Below are positions 1 through 8,874 of a stretch of 64,000 nt of DNA, in pieces. Location: positions 34,750 to 98,749 of the forward strand of contig JALWTS010000005.1 of the NCBI GenBank assembly GCA_027077805.1, written 5' to 3'. This DNA comes from Gammaproteobacteria bacterium (GTDB lineage: Bacteria; Pseudomonadota; Gammaproteobacteria; JABHGC01). The translations under genes and the position numbers were made by a program. Under the pieces are notes generated by a model. It was not told where the DNA came from. It did no database searches and saw only the letters and a list, made by a program, of their open reading frames with translations. Positions within the stretch are counted from its first letter, which is position 1, and each line of letters opens with the position of its first letter.

Positions 1-1
1 C

Positions 2-781
2 GCAGGTTCCGTTAAAGATAGACCTGCGTTAAGCATGATTAAACGTGCTGAACAGCGAGGCGATATTAAACCAGGGGACACCTTAATTGAAGCGACCAGT
101 GGTAATACAGGGATTGCCTTGGCAATGGCAGCGGCCATTAAAGGCTATCGTATGATTTTAGTCATGCCTGAAAGCATGAGTAAAGAACGACGTTCTGTCA
201 TGAAAGCATTTGGCGCAGAGTTGGTATTAACTTCGGCGGAAGGCAGTATGGAAGAAGCGATTGATGTCGCCAGACAAATGGAAACCGAAGGCAAGGGACT
301 AATTCTAGATCAATTTGCCAATTTTGACAATCCTCAAGCCCATTATGAAGGCACTGGCCCTGAAATTTGGCGAGACACCCATGGCAGTATTACCCATTTT
401 GTTAGTGCGATGGGAACTACTGGAACCATTATGGGCAATTCTCGGTTTTTTAAAGAAAAAAATCCTGAGATTCAAATTATTGGGGTACAACCAAGCAAAG
501 GCTCGAAAATTCCTGGGATTCGACGTTGGTCCAAAGAATATTTGCCTAAAATTTATGAGGCGAATCGGGTTGATAGATTGATTGATATTAGCCAAGCCGA
601 AGCAAGCCAAGTTGCCTTGGATTTAGCCAGTAAAGAAGGGATTTTTGCGGGTATGTCTTCAGGTGGTGCAGTAGCCGCTATGTTAAAACTTTCTGAACAG
701 GTGGAAAATGCGGTATTGGTATGTGTTATTTGTGATCGTGGGGATAGGTATATCTCAACTGGCTTGTATCCCATCGATTAA
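2..781 (+). CDS. cysM: Cysteine synthase B (CysM), 5' truncated
   Basis: PLP-dependent O-acetylserine (thiol)-lyase that makes cysteine from O-acetylserine and sulfide or thiosulfate. The N-terminus lies outside the window; the open frame runs from base 2. Visible are the PLP-lysine motif SVKDRPALSM, the substrate loop EATSGNTGIALAMAA, the PLP-phosphate loop MGTTGTIMG, and the C-terminal SSGGAV and CDRGDRYISTGLY motifs. The MPESMSKERR and IPGIRRW stretches match the CysM rather than the CysK branch as I recall them. Its position upstream of the exonuclease and rlmD is a common gammaproteobacterial order. An ATG at base 35 is internal, not the start. Confidence 0.93.
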   Translation, partial: AGSVKDRPALSMIKRAEQRGDIKPGDTLIEATSGNTGIALAMAAAIKGYRMILVMPESMSKERRSVMKAFGAELVLTSAEGSMEEAIDVARQMETEGKGLILDQFANFDNPQAHYEGTGPEIWRDTHGSITHFVSAMGTTGTIMGNSRFFKEKNPEIQIIGVQPSKGSKIPGIRRWSKEYLPKIYEANRVDRLIDISQAEASQVALDLASKEGIFAGMSSGGAVAAMLKLSEQVENAVLVCVICDRGDRYISTGLYPID

Positions 782-842
782 AAAGCAAGAAATTATAGTA
801 GAGCCTTGTCTTTGTCCTGAAGCATAGGAATAGTAGAATTAA

Positions 843-1640
843 ATGAATGTCTTAGTATTTGATATTGAAACTGTGCCTGATGTTACATCAGGACGACGCT
901 TATATAACCTGGAATCTAGCTTAAGTGATCAAGCTGTGGCAAAAGCCATGATTCAAAAACGTAAAGATGAAGCAGGTACGGATTTTTTACGTTTACATTT
1001 GCAACAAGTCGTCGCTATTTCTGTCGTATTGGAATACAAAAAGAATAATCAAACCCAAGTAAAAGTCTGGTCAGTGGCCGAACCAAATTCCTCAGAAAAA
1101 GAAATTATTCAACGATTCTTTGAAGGCATTGATAAATTTTCACCGACTTTAGTCTCTTGGAATGGCATGGGCTTTGATTTGCCTGTATTGCATTATCGTT
1201 CCTTATTACATGGCGTACAAGCCCCACGATATTGGGAAACGGGACAAACTGATGGTAATTTTCGTTATAATAATTATATTAACCGTTATCATGATCGTCA
1301 TACGGATTTAATGGATGTTTTAGCATCTTATCAAGCCAAAGCCTATGCCAGATTAGATGATATTGCGGTATTACTGGGTTTCCCAGGTAAAATGGGCATG
1401 AGTGGTGCTAAGGTGTGGGAGTCGTATTTACATGGTGATGTGGTTAGCATTCGTCATTATTGTGAAACTGATGTATTAAATACTTATCTGGTATATTTAC
1501 GTTTTCAATTGATTCAAGGCAAGTTGCAACCGCAAGAATATCAAGCGAATTGTGAACAGCTTAAACATATATTACAACAACAATCCCAATCGCATTTACA
1601 CGAATTTTTAGCACAATGGCAAAAAAACCTTTCCCCTTAG
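843..1640 (+). CDS. Predicted 3'-5' exonuclease, PolB-like (DEDD superfamily)
   Basis: A 265-residue protein of the predicted PolB-like 3'-5' exonuclease family (Pfam DNA_pol_B_exo2 type). The three metal-binding exonuclease motifs are visible: Exo I in VFDIETVPD near residue 6, Exo II in SWNGMGFDLPVLHYR near residue 117, and Exo III in HYCETDVLNTYLVYLRF near residue 208. It has no polymerase domain, so it probably acts as a stand-alone nuclease; the substrate is not known. Its 3' end overlaps the rlmD start by 25 bases, which suggests co-transcription. The call is strong for the fold and weak for the biological role. Confidence 0.88.
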   Translation: MNVLVFDIETVPDVTSGRRLYNLESSLSDQAVAKAMIQKRKDEAGTDFLRLHLQQVVAISVVLEYKKNNQTQVKVWSVAEPNSSEKEIIQRFFEGIDKFSPTLVSWNGMGFDLPVLHYRSLLHGVQAPRYWETGQTDGNFRYNNYINRYHDRHTDLMDVLASYQAKAYARLDDIAVLLGFPGKMGMSGAKVWESYLHGDVVSIRHYCETDVLNTYLVYLRFQLIQGKLQPQEYQANCEQLKHILQQQSQSHLHEFLAQWQKNLSP

Positions 1641-2929
1641 TCGAAGCAAAAATTACAGCTTTCAATCACGATGGTCGAGGCGTTACTAGAATCAATGGCA
1701 AAGTTGTCTTTGTCGAACAAGCCTTACCTGATGAAACCGTCGTCGTTAAAACCATTAAAAAACACAAACGCTATAATCAAGGCATTTGTGAACAAGTCAT
1801 TGAAGCCTCACCCTATCGAGTGGAACCAGAATGTCCCCATTTTGATTTATGTGGTGCTTGTGTGTTACAGCATTTCGCCTCTCAGCAACAAATTTTAGCC
1901 AAACAACAAGTATTACTAGAGAATTTACAACATATTGGCAAAGTGACTGCAACTGGCTTATTAGAACCTTTAGTTGCGAATGCTTGGGGTTATCGGCGTA
2001 AAGCTCGCTTGGGGGTAAAATATGTTGAAAAAAAACAGCGATTATTAATTGGTTTTCGGGAAAAACATACCCCTTATTTAGCAGATTTAAAGCAATGTTT
2101 AGTGTTAGAGCCTAAAGTTGGTCAACAACTAACCTTATTACAACAAACATTTAATCAGTTAACGATTAAGCGTCAGATTCCACAACTAGAAATTGCGGTG
2201 GGTGAGCAAACAACAGCGATTGTGATTCGAGTCCTAGCATTACCTACGGATACCGATAAAGCGATTTTAAAACAATTAGCCCAGCAACAAAATTACACGA
2301 TTTATTTTCAAACAGGTGGTACTGATACGATTCAATCCTTAGAGCCGAAACCAGCCCCATTATTTTATAGCTTAGCAGAACAACAACTACGCTTTTATTT
2401 TCGACCCTTAGATTTTTTTCAAGTGCATGCTAATCTTAACCAAAAAATGATTAGTCAAGCCTGTCAATTATTGCGATTACAAGCCAGTGATAAGGTTTTG
2501 GATTTGTTTTGTGGCTTAGGCAATTTTAGTTTGGCATTAGCTCAATTAGCAGGCGAAGTCATTGGGGTGGAAGGGGAACAAAGTTTAGTGGTACAGGCAA
2601 GATTGAATGCCGATTATAACCGATTAAGCAATACCAAATTTTTTTATAGCAATTTACATCAAAGTTTTAGGCATGAAGCATGGTCGCAACAAACCTTTGA
2701 CAAAGCCCTAGTTGATCCACCACGCACTGGGGCAGAATTAGCCATACATTATTTAGGTCAACAACAAATTCGCATGATTTTATATATCTCATGTAATCCT
2801 GCGACGTTGGCCAGAGATGCCGATATTTTAGTGCATCAATATGCTTATGAGTTGGAATTAGCGGGGGTAATGGATATGTTTCCACAAACTGCTCATGTGG
2901 AATCCATTGCTTTATTTCGCAAAAAATAA
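1616..2929 (+). CDS. rlmD: 23S rRNA (uracil-1939-C5)-methyltransferase RlmD
   Basis: SAM-dependent methyltransferase that makes m5U1939 in 23S rRNA. The N-terminal TRAM-like domain (residues about 5-65) is followed by the 4Fe-4S cysteine cluster in CPHFDLCGACVLQHF (about residue 73) with a fourth cysteine in LKQCLVLEP. The SAM-binding motif is VLDLFCGLGNFSLALA, followed by VDPPRTGAE and the catalytic-cysteine motif YISCNPATLARD near the C-terminus. Length 437 residues is normal for RlmD/RumA. It overlaps the upstream exonuclease gene by 25 bases, and its stop touches the downstream gene region. Confidence 0.95.
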   Translation: MAKKPFPLVEAKITAFNHDGRGVTRINGKVVFVEQALPDETVVVKTIKKHKRYNQGICEQVIEASPYRVEPECPHFDLCGACVLQHFASQQQILAKQQVLLENLQHIGKVTATGLLEPLVANAWGYRRKARLGVKYVEKKQRLLIGFREKHTPYLADLKQCLVLEPKVGQQLTLLQQTFNQLTIKRQIPQLEIAVGEQTTAIVIRVLALPTDTDKAILKQLAQQQNYTIYFQTGGTDTIQSLEPKPAPLFYSLAEQQLRFYFRPLDFFQVHANLNQKMISQACQLLRLQASDKVLDLFCGLGNFSLALAQLAGEVIGVEGEQSLVVQARLNADYNRLSNTKFFYSNLHQSFRHEAWSQQTFDKALVDPPRTGAELAIHYLGQQQIRMILYISCNPATLARDADILVHQYAYELELAGVMDMFPQTAHVESIALFRKK

Positions 2930-2982
2930 TGAAAAACCAAACTTATACATCACACTTAGTATTTTTACTTAAGGTTAAAATT

Positions 2983-3483
2983 ATGGTAAGGAAAACAATA
3001 GAATTTAATTTAAATCAGCAAGCACAATCGCTTACCGTTGATCCTGCTATGCCATTATTATGGGCAATTCGAGAGCTAATTGGTTTAACAGGCACTAAAT
3101 TTGGTTGTGGCAAAGGATTATGTGGTGCTTGTACTGTGCATTTAAATGGTATGGCGATTCGTGCTTGTATTACGCCTATTGAAGTCGTCGCTAATCAAGA
3201 GATTACTACCATTGAGGGGATTCAATCTGAGCATCCTGTCAAACAAGCGTGGAAGGAACAAGATGTCCCGCAATGTGGTTATTGTCAACCTGGGCAGATT
3301 ATGTCAGCCGTAGCTTTATTAAAACAAAATCCTAAGGCGGATTTAAATCAAATTAAATCAGGTATGGCCGGTAATTTATGTCGTTGTGGCACTTATCAAG
3401 CCATTCTTCAAGCAATTTTACAAGCACAAGCAATGCAAGCAACTCAATTTGCCCAAGTCAAGGGGAACAACCATGAAGCGTAG
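2983..3483 (+). CDS. Molybdenum hydroxylase small (2Fe-2S) subunit, IorA-like
   Basis: A 166-residue two-cluster ferredoxin-type subunit of a xanthine-dehydrogenase-family molybdenum hydroxylase, closest in form to isoquinoline 1-oxidoreductase alpha. The N-terminal plant-type 2Fe-2S motif GCGKGLCGACTVH and the C-terminal motif QCGYCQPGQIM with GNLCRCGTYQAI are complete. It would pass electrons from the molybdenum site in the next gene product. A start at 2929 that overlaps the rlmD stop is possible, but the family begins near MVRKTIEF; the ATG at 2983 also has TAAGG about 8 bases upstream. It overlaps the next gene by 11 bases, so translation is probably coupled. Confidence 0.9.
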   Translation: MVRKTIEFNLNQQAQSLTVDPAMPLLWAIRELIGLTGTKFGCGKGLCGACTVHLNGMAIRACITPIEVVANQEITTIEGIQSEHPVKQAWKEQDVPQCGYCQPGQIMSAVALLKQNPKADLNQIKSGMAGNLCRCGTYQAILQAILQAQAMQATQFAQVKGNNHEA

Positions 3484-5665
3484 AGAATTTTTAAAACTAA
3501 CCGCTGTGGTCAGTGGTAGTTTATTGATTGGGGTACAATGGTCTTGTGCCAGTGATAATATGACAGAATCGGATCAACGATTAAATGCTTGGGTTCAAAT
3601 TCAAGCGGATAATCAAATTACCTTTATTATTGATAGAGCGGAAATGGGGCAAGGTGTGTTAACGGCTTTGACGATGTTATTGGCAGAGGAATTAGAGATT
3701 GAACCGAAACAAGTAAAAACTGAATTCGCACCTGTGGCAGATGTTTATAAAAACCCTGCGTTACATAGTCAAGTAACAGGTGGCAGTACGAGTATTGCAA
3801 TGGCTTGGCAACCGTTAAGAGAAGCGGGTGCCAAGGCGAGAGAATTATTACTGTTAGCGGCGGCTAAAACTTGGCAAATTGAGAAATCTCAGTGCTATGT
3901 CAAGGATACTAAAGTGTGGCGTAAGGATAATCAGCAATTTTTAACTTATGGGGAATTAGTTGACGTGGCACGTCAATTATCCCCTCCTAAAAAAGTGCGT
4001 TTAAAACCCGCCAGTCAATATCGTTTTATTGGTAAAGCCATACCTCGTTTAGAGACAGCTGATAAAGTTGAAGGCAACGCCGAATTTGGTATTGATGTGT
4101 CGTTGCCTGATTTATTAGTTGCCGTTGTGATTCATCCACCTGTATTTGGTAGTCAAGTTGAAAGTTTTGATGCCAGTAAAGCCAAACAAAAAGCAGGGGT
4201 CGTTGATATTATCGAAATTCCACAAGGAATTGCGGTTGTGGCTCAATCTTATTGGCAAGCAGAACAAGCCAGTCAGTTATTAGAAATTCAATGGAAAACC
4301 GTTGATTTAGATAGTCTTGATAGCACTATAATCCAACAAAATCAGGCAGAATTAGTCAAACAAACAGGACGTTTAATTCATCAACAAGGTCAAACTGCCC
4401 AAGCATTAATTGACAAAGCTGATGCTAGGCAAACCCTGTCTGTTACTTATCAAACGCCTTATTTAGCTCATGCGACTATGGAACCCATTAATTGTACGGC
4501 TTGGGTAACGGAACACCAATGTAGCATTTGGGTGCCTAGCCAAGCGCCAGAATGGAATAAAAGCACTGCTAAAGAAATTACAGGCTTATCTGAGGAACAA
4601 ATTACGGTACATACGACTTTTCTAGGGGGGGGGTTTGGTCGTCGAGTTTGTCCCGATGAAATTGCGGAAGCCGTTACTATTTCCAAACGCTTGAAAAAAC
4701 CGATCAAAGTGCTATGGCCAAGAGAACAAGATATTCAACATGATTATTATCGACCTGCCACTTATCATCAGCTTAAGGCTAGTTTTGATGCGAATAAGCA
4801 ACAAGTAAAAGCATGGCAACATAAATTTGTTTGTCCGTCAATTTTATCATGGATGTTGCCACACTTAGTGCAATCGGAATCACCGTCATGGTTGCCCGAA
4901 ACGATTAAAGATTTATCGGGTAAAATTGCTCACGGTGTTTTTACCAAATGGTTGGTTGATGATACTTCAGTAGAAGGCACTAACATTCCTTATGCCATAC
5001 CTAATCAAACCGTAGAATACATTTATTATGATCCGGGCATTCCTGTGGGTTTCTGGCGTTCAGTCGGTCATTCGCAAAATGCCTTTGTGGTCGAAGGTTT
5101 TATTGATGAAATAGCGAATCAATTAAACCAAGATAGTTATTTATTTCGACGGAAATTATTACAAGATCATGGACAAGCCTTAGCGGTACTAGATCGAGTG
5201 GCTGAAATGAGTCAATGGCATCAAAATAGTAATCATCCATCAAGATTTTTAGGTATTGCTCAACATTATTCGTTTGGTAGTTATGTGGCACAAGTTGCAG
5301 AGGTATCCATTCATCAACAAAGCATTCAAGTCGAAAAAGTTTATTGTGTGATCGATTGTGGTCAAGTGGTGAATCCTGCGATTGTGAAAGCACAAATGCA
5401 AAGTGCCATTGTATTTGGTTTAACTGCAGCGTTAACAGGCGAGATTACTATTGAACAAGGGCGAGTTACCCAGCATCATTTTGATGATTATCAATTATTA
5501 CGCATTAATCAAATGCCAGAAGTCATGGTTGATATTATCCCTTCTGAAAATGCCCCATCAGGCGTAGGTGAACCAGCCACACCACCAATTGCACCTGCGG
5601 TTGCCAATGCGGTTTATCAAGCCACTAAACAGCGATTACGTTCTTTACCATTACGTTTGACTTAG
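3473..5665 (+). CDS. Molybdopterin-binding subunit of a molybdenum hydroxylase, Tat-exported (IorB-like)
   Basis: Large subunit of a xanthine-dehydrogenase-family oxidoreductase; the protein from the ATG at 3473 has 730 residues. It begins MKRREFLKLTAV, a twin-arginine signal, so the enzyme probably works in the periplasm after folding with its cofactor. Family signatures include MGQGVLTALTMLLAEEL, GGGFGRRVCPDE, GFWRSVGHSQNAFVVEGFID (cut here to its core), VYCVIDCGQVVNP and the C-terminal GVGEPATPPIAPAVANA, whose Glu is the probable catalytic base. Substrate cannot be read from sequence. It pairs with the 2Fe-2S subunit just upstream; no separate FAD subunit is present, as in isoquinoline oxidoreductase. 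A run of nine G lies at 4625-4633 inside the gene. Confidence 0.9.
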   Translation: MKRREFLKLTAVVSGSLLIGVQWSCASDNMTESDQRLNAWVQIQADNQITFIIDRAEMGQGVLTALTMLLAEELEIEPKQVKTEFAPVADVYKNPALHSQVTGGSTSIAMAWQPLREAGAKARELLLLAAAKTWQIEKSQCYVKDTKVWRKDNQQFLTYGELVDVARQLSPPKKVRLKPASQYRFIGKAIPRLETADKVEGNAEFGIDVSLPDLLVAVVIHPPVFGSQVESFDASKAKQKAGVVDIIEIPQGIAVVAQSYWQAEQASQLLEIQWKTVDLDSLDSTIIQQNQAELVKQTGRLIHQQGQTAQALIDKADARQTLSVTYQTPYLAHATMEPINCTAWVTEHQCSIWVPSQAPEWNKSTAKEITGLSEEQITVHTTFLGGGFGRRVCPDEIAEAVTISKRLKKPIKVLWPREQDIQHDYYRPATYHQLKASFDANKQQVKAWQHKFVCPSILSWMLPHLVQSESPSWLPETIKDLSGKIAHGVFTKWLVDDTSVEGTNIPYAIPNQTVEYIYYDPGIPVGFWRSVGHSQNAFVVEGFIDEIANQLNQDSYLFRRKLLQDHGQALAVLDRVAEMSQWHQNSNHPSRFLGIAQHYSFGSYVAQVAEVSIHQQSIQVEKVYCVIDCGQVVNPAIVKAQMQSAIVFGLTAALTGEITIEQGRVTQHHFDDYQLLRINQMPEVMVDIIPSENAPSGVGEPATPPIAPAVANAVYQATKQRLRSLPLRLT

Positions 5666-5876
5666 CTTTTTATCACATTGGAATGTTGGGCAGGTAGCGA
5701 GGGAGCGGAGTGATAATAGGTTAGATATTAGCTTATATAAGAAAAGTTTTATATGTAAAATCTAAAACCTATTATAATAAATGTGCTATTGGCTGTAGCC
5801 AATAGCTTTGGTGAATCCGCCCATGTTACTTTTACTAAAAGTAACATACATCTTAATAAAATGTTAAGTTTTGTGA
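5666..5876. repeat. Intergenic block with three stacked inverted repeats
   Basis: No gene is seen between the hydroxylase and the MocA-like gene. Three inverted repeats are packed in tandem. The first is imperfect, with arms at about 5713-5726 and 5763-5778 (ATAATAGG-TTAGAT against ATCTAAAACCTATTAT). The second is perfect: GCTATTGGCT at 5785-5794 and AGCCAATAGC at 5797-5806. The third is also perfect: ATGTTACTTTTA at 5823-5834 and TAAAAGTAACAT at 5836-5847, separated by one base. The third has the look of a dispersed REP-like palindrome. Whether any of them acts in termination or mRNA stability is unknown. Confidence 0.6.
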
Positions 5877-5912
5877 ATGAAAAAGGATCAGGATGTCAAT
5901 CTGGAACAAGCA

Positions 5913-6485
5913 ATGTCTATCGGTTTTCTAATCTTAGCCGCGGGTTTAAGCCAACGCTTTTCCCAAGGTCATAAACTCTGTTACCCCTTAGCTGATCATC
6001 ATCACAAGCCTATTATTTTAGAAACAATGACTCGCATACAGCAAGTAACGGATAATTATTTAATTATTACTTCAAGTTTTGATAGTCTTGTCTCACAATT
6101 ATTACAGCAATATCAGTATGATTTTACTATTTGTCCCAATGCTAATCAAGGTATGGGGGATACTTTAGCGTTTGGTGTCAAACAAACAAAAAATTGGTCT
6201 GGTTGGGTGATTATGTTAGCGGATATGCCATTGATTCAAGTTCAGACTTTACAATCAGTTTGGCAAACAATTTCAATTGATTCACCTTTAGTTGTGCCTA
6301 AAAATTCCCAAGGTAGAGGGCATCCTGTTGGGTTTGGGCAGAAATTTTATACAAAATTAATTCAGTTAACTGGCGATCAAGGGGCAAAATCTTTGCTAGA
6401 CTTGTATCAGATTGACATCACTTATCTAGCTTGTAATGACCCTTATATTCAATATGATATTGATACTTTAGACGATTTATCCTAA
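5913..6485 (+). CDS. MocA-like molybdenum cofactor cytidylyltransferase
   Basis: MobA/MocA-type nucleotidyltransferase, 190 residues from the chosen start. The signature NTP-binding loop ILAAGLSQRFSQGHK is at the N-terminus, with MLADMPLIQ (metal-binding Asp) in the middle and the RGHPVGFG and YDIDTLDD motifs further on, as in MocA. MocA converts molybdopterin cofactor to the cytosine dinucleotide form that xanthine-dehydrogenase-type enzymes use, which fits the hydroxylase just upstream. An in-frame ATG exists at 5877; I prefer 5913 because homologues begin there and GGAA lies 6 bases upstream. Function by family and neighbourhood; the substrate nucleotide is inferred. Confidence 0.82.
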   Translation: MSIGFLILAAGLSQRFSQGHKLCYPLADHHHKPIILETMTRIQQVTDNYLIITSSFDSLVSQLLQQYQYDFTICPNANQGMGDTLAFGVKQTKNWSGWVIMLADMPLIQVQTLQSVWQTISIDSPLVVPKNSQGRGHPVGFGQKFYTKLIQLTGDQGAKSLLDLYQIDITYLACNDPYIQYDIDTLDDLS

Positions 6486-6581
6486 ATTTTGTACCATTTA
6501 TCATATATTATTATATTAAGCTATAATAATATATTATATTTTGTTATTAGTTTTTGTTTCGTTTGGTTGTTTGATAGTTGT

Positions 6582-7796
6582 ATGTTGCGATTTTTATCGA
6601 AAAAGAAGCGTTATATTTATGTAGGGCGTACCAGTAGCAAAAAAGTTATTCAAGGTGAGCTTTATAGTAAACATCCACGAGTGGCATTAAATGAACTCAA
6701 AAGCCGTTCGATTAGTCCCTTATGGTTAAAACAAAAAGACAAGCCCAGTTTAATTTGTCGTAAAGTTTTCCCTAAAGAAATTACCTATTTTTTTCATTTT
6801 TTAGGGAGTTTAATACAGCAAGGCCTGCCAATTGCCGAGGCTTTAAAAGCAATTCGTTTAAGCAGTGAACCTAGTGTGCAACGAGTATTAGAGCCAATTG
6901 AAGCCAAAGTAAATGCAGGACAGCCGTTATCGTATGGTTTGGACTTGTTTCCTGAATATTTTGATAAAGTGGCGAGAAATTTAATTCGGGTAGCAGAAAA
7001 AACAGGCACTTTAGAAGAAGCGTTATTAGAGTTATCATCTTATCGAGAACGCAGTGAACAAATTGAACAACGTTTAAAATCCGCTAAAATTTATCCCTTT
7101 ATTTTAGTCATCGGCGAGGTGATGTTAATGACGGTTATGTTGACGATAATTGTGCCTGCTTTAAAAGAATTTTTTGAACAAGCAGGGGCGAGTTTACCAT
7201 TTTTAACGCAAATGGTATTAGTATTGTCCGATTTAGTGATTCAATGGTGGTGGGCATTACTGTTTGGCGTGATATTGTCTTTGTTTATTTTCCAATTATT
7301 ACGAACCTTTTCCTACAAAATGCAAACCTTTTTAGATTGGTTAGCCTTAACCATTCCTGTTTATAAACAACTAAGCTCGGCAATGGCGATTTCTCGCTTT
7401 TTACATGGCTTAAGAACGCAAATTGCTTCAGGATTGCCTTTGCATGAAGGGATGCAAGCAGTCAAGGGGACAACAGGTAATATTTTTTATGATAGAGATG
7501 TGGCAAAAATTAGCCGTCAGTTAGAAGAAACAGGGCATCCTTTATCCAAAATTATTCAGAATTATCCACGTTTTCCTCAAAATTTAGTCTCATTTTTTTT
7601 AACCGCAGAATATACCGGCGAAATGCCAAAAATGTTAGAAATTGCAAGCCAATATCATGACAGTAATTTGGAAATTAAAGTGGAAAAATTAGTGCAAAGT
7701 TATGAAATGATAATGACTTTAGTCATTTATGCCTCGATCGGTTTCGTGGTGATTGCGATGTATTTACCTATTTTTAAATTGGGAACGGCAGTATGA
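6582..7796 (+). CDS. Type II secretion / type IV pilus assembly inner-membrane protein, GspF/PilC family
   Basis: Polytopic inner-membrane platform protein with two T2SSF domains. Domain 1 is near residues 60-185 (FFHFLGSLIQQGLPIAEALKA... VAEKTGTLEEALLEL) and domain 2 near residues 270-395 (SRFLHGLRTQIASGLPLHEG... FLTAEYTGEMPKMLE). Membrane segments are visible at about 190-215, 235-255 and the C-terminus. An upstream ATG at 6489 would add 31 hydrophobic residues encoded by very AT-rich DNA; the family start is at 6582. It sits directly ahead of the minor-pilin genes and overlaps the next by 4 bases (ATGA), so it is probably their operon partner. No assembly ATPase is encoded in the window. 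Confidence 0.88.
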   Translation: MLRFLSKKKRYIYVGRTSSKKVIQGELYSKHPRVALNELKSRSISPLWLKQKDKPSLICRKVFPKEITYFFHFLGSLIQQGLPIAEALKAIRLSSEPSVQRVLEPIEAKVNAGQPLSYGLDLFPEYFDKVARNLIRVAEKTGTLEEALLELSSYRERSEQIEQRLKSAKIYPFILVIGEVMLMTVMLTIIVPALKEFFEQAGASLPFLTQMVLVLSDLVIQWWWALLFGVILSLFIFQLLRTFSYKMQTFLDWLALTIPVYKQLSSAMAISRFLHGLRTQIASGLPLHEGMQAVKGTTGNIFYDRDVAKISRQLEETGHPLSKIIQNYPRFPQNLVSFFLTAEYTGEMPKMLEIASQYHDSNLEIKVEKLVQSYEMIMTLVIYASIGFVVIAMYLPIFKLGTAV

Positions 7797-8350
7797 CAAA
7801 AATACTAAGGCAACAAGGATTTAATTTATTTGAATTAATAATTGTATTAACTATTATGGGTATTTTAGTCAGTTTTGCCATACCAATGTATAGTTCTTTT
7901 CAAAGCCAACAACGGATTGAAGCGTCTAAACAAAAATTGTTAGATTTTATTCGTTTAGCCAAAACAGAATCCGCAAGGCGTAATGTTTATACCGCATTAT
8001 GCCGTAGTAATAATTTAACGAAAACGCAACCACGTTGTGATAAAGGTGATAATTGGCAAACAGGTTGGATGGTGGTTGCTGCAGGCATTTTAAATAATAA
8101 AATTTCACCATTTAAATCAAATCCTATGACAGATACTGTACTTAAAGTCAATGCTGAAGTGGCAATGGTAACCATAAATGTGAGTACGGTAGAGGAACAA
8201 CCACTGGTATTTTTACCCGATGGTAGTACCAATCAACAAGGCAATGAGGCGGTATTTTCCATTTGTGATCCCAATGGCAACAATAGTTTAGATGTTGTGA
8301 TTAGTCCTGTGGGTCGTGTGGTCATTGAAGAACCTGCATCAGGATGTTAA
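7793..8350 (+). CDS. GspH/FimT family pseudopilin
   Basis: A 185-residue type IV minor pilin or pseudopilin. The prepilin peptidase site QQG|FNLFELIIVLTIMGI is at residues 8-22, with the hydrophobic N-terminal helix after it and the Glu5-equivalent present (FNLFE). The C-terminal part carries the FimT-type ARRNVYTALCRS and FLPDGSTNQQGN segments. FimT/FimU-like proteins prime pilus assembly with PilV, PilW and PilX. Its ATG overlaps the stop of the GspF/PilC-like gene (ATGA), so translation is probably coupled. Confidence 0.88.
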   Translation: MTKILRQQGFNLFELIIVLTIMGILVSFAIPMYSSFQSQQRIEASKQKLLDFIRLAKTESARRNVYTALCRSNNLTKTQPRCDKGDNWQTGWMVVAAGILNNKISPFKSNPMTDTVLKVNAEVAMVTINVSTVEEQPLVFLPDGSTNQQGNEAVFSICDPNGNNSLDVVISPVGRVVIEEPASGC

Positions 8351-8379
8351 AAGATAATTCAATCATATTAGGATGAAAT

Positions 8380-8874
8380 ATGCAAGGTAATTTAAGCAAA
8401 CAACAAGGCTTTACTTTAATCGAGGTGTTAATTGCTGCCACCGTATTAGCTGTCGGCTTATTAGCCTTAGCAGGATTACAGAATCAAGCCTTAAAAATCA
8501 ATCATGGCACTTATTTACATTCACAAGCGGTGATTTTAACACAGGCCATTGTTGCTAAAATTCGGGCCAATCGTTTGGCTGGTCATAATGGGGATTATAA
8601 TCTTAGTCCCGCCGTTGCACCGATTCAAGCAAACGTGGATTGTAGCCTTGCTACCGCTGTTTGTGATCCACAACAATTAGCCCAATGGGATTTATGGCAA
8701 TGGCAACAATTATTAGCACAACAATTACCCCAAGGCGTTGGTGAAATTAGTGTGAGTTCTATCAATACAGGTTTGTCGGGTATTACGGATTTAGATACGG
8801 TATATCAGTATAGGGTTAGCATTTATTGGAATGATAGAGGTGAACAGCGTTCAATTATGGTGGAGACTCAATAA
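8380..8874 (+). CDS. pilV: Type IV pilus minor pilin PilV
   Basis: A 164-residue prepilin-like protein with cleavage site KQQG|FTLIEVLIAATVLAVG at about residues 10-25 and the typical following segment LLALAGLQNQALK, matching the PilV modification-protein family. After the N-terminal helix comes a short soluble domain with two cysteines (DCSLATAVCDP). It is second in the minor-pilin order FimT-PilV-PilW-PilX and its stop overlaps the PilW start by one base. Confidence 0.88.
   Translation: MQGNLSKQQGFTLIEVLIAATVLAVGLLALAGLQNQALKINHGTYLHSQAVILTQAIVAKIRANRLAGHNGDYNLSPAVAPIQANVDCSLATAVCDPQQLAQWDLWQWQQLLAQQLPQGVGEISVSSINTGLSGITDLDTVYQYRVSIYWNDRGEQRSIMVETQ

Noticed and set aside
5783..5974. Small reading frame in the inverted-repeat region
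   Set aside because: It runs through both palindromes and into the MocA-like gene in another frame; no homology or start signal.
6489..6581. N-terminal extension of the GspF/PilC-like protein
   Set aside because: The DNA is very AT-rich with the character of a promoter, the encoded residues are not seen in the family, and the family start fits 6582.
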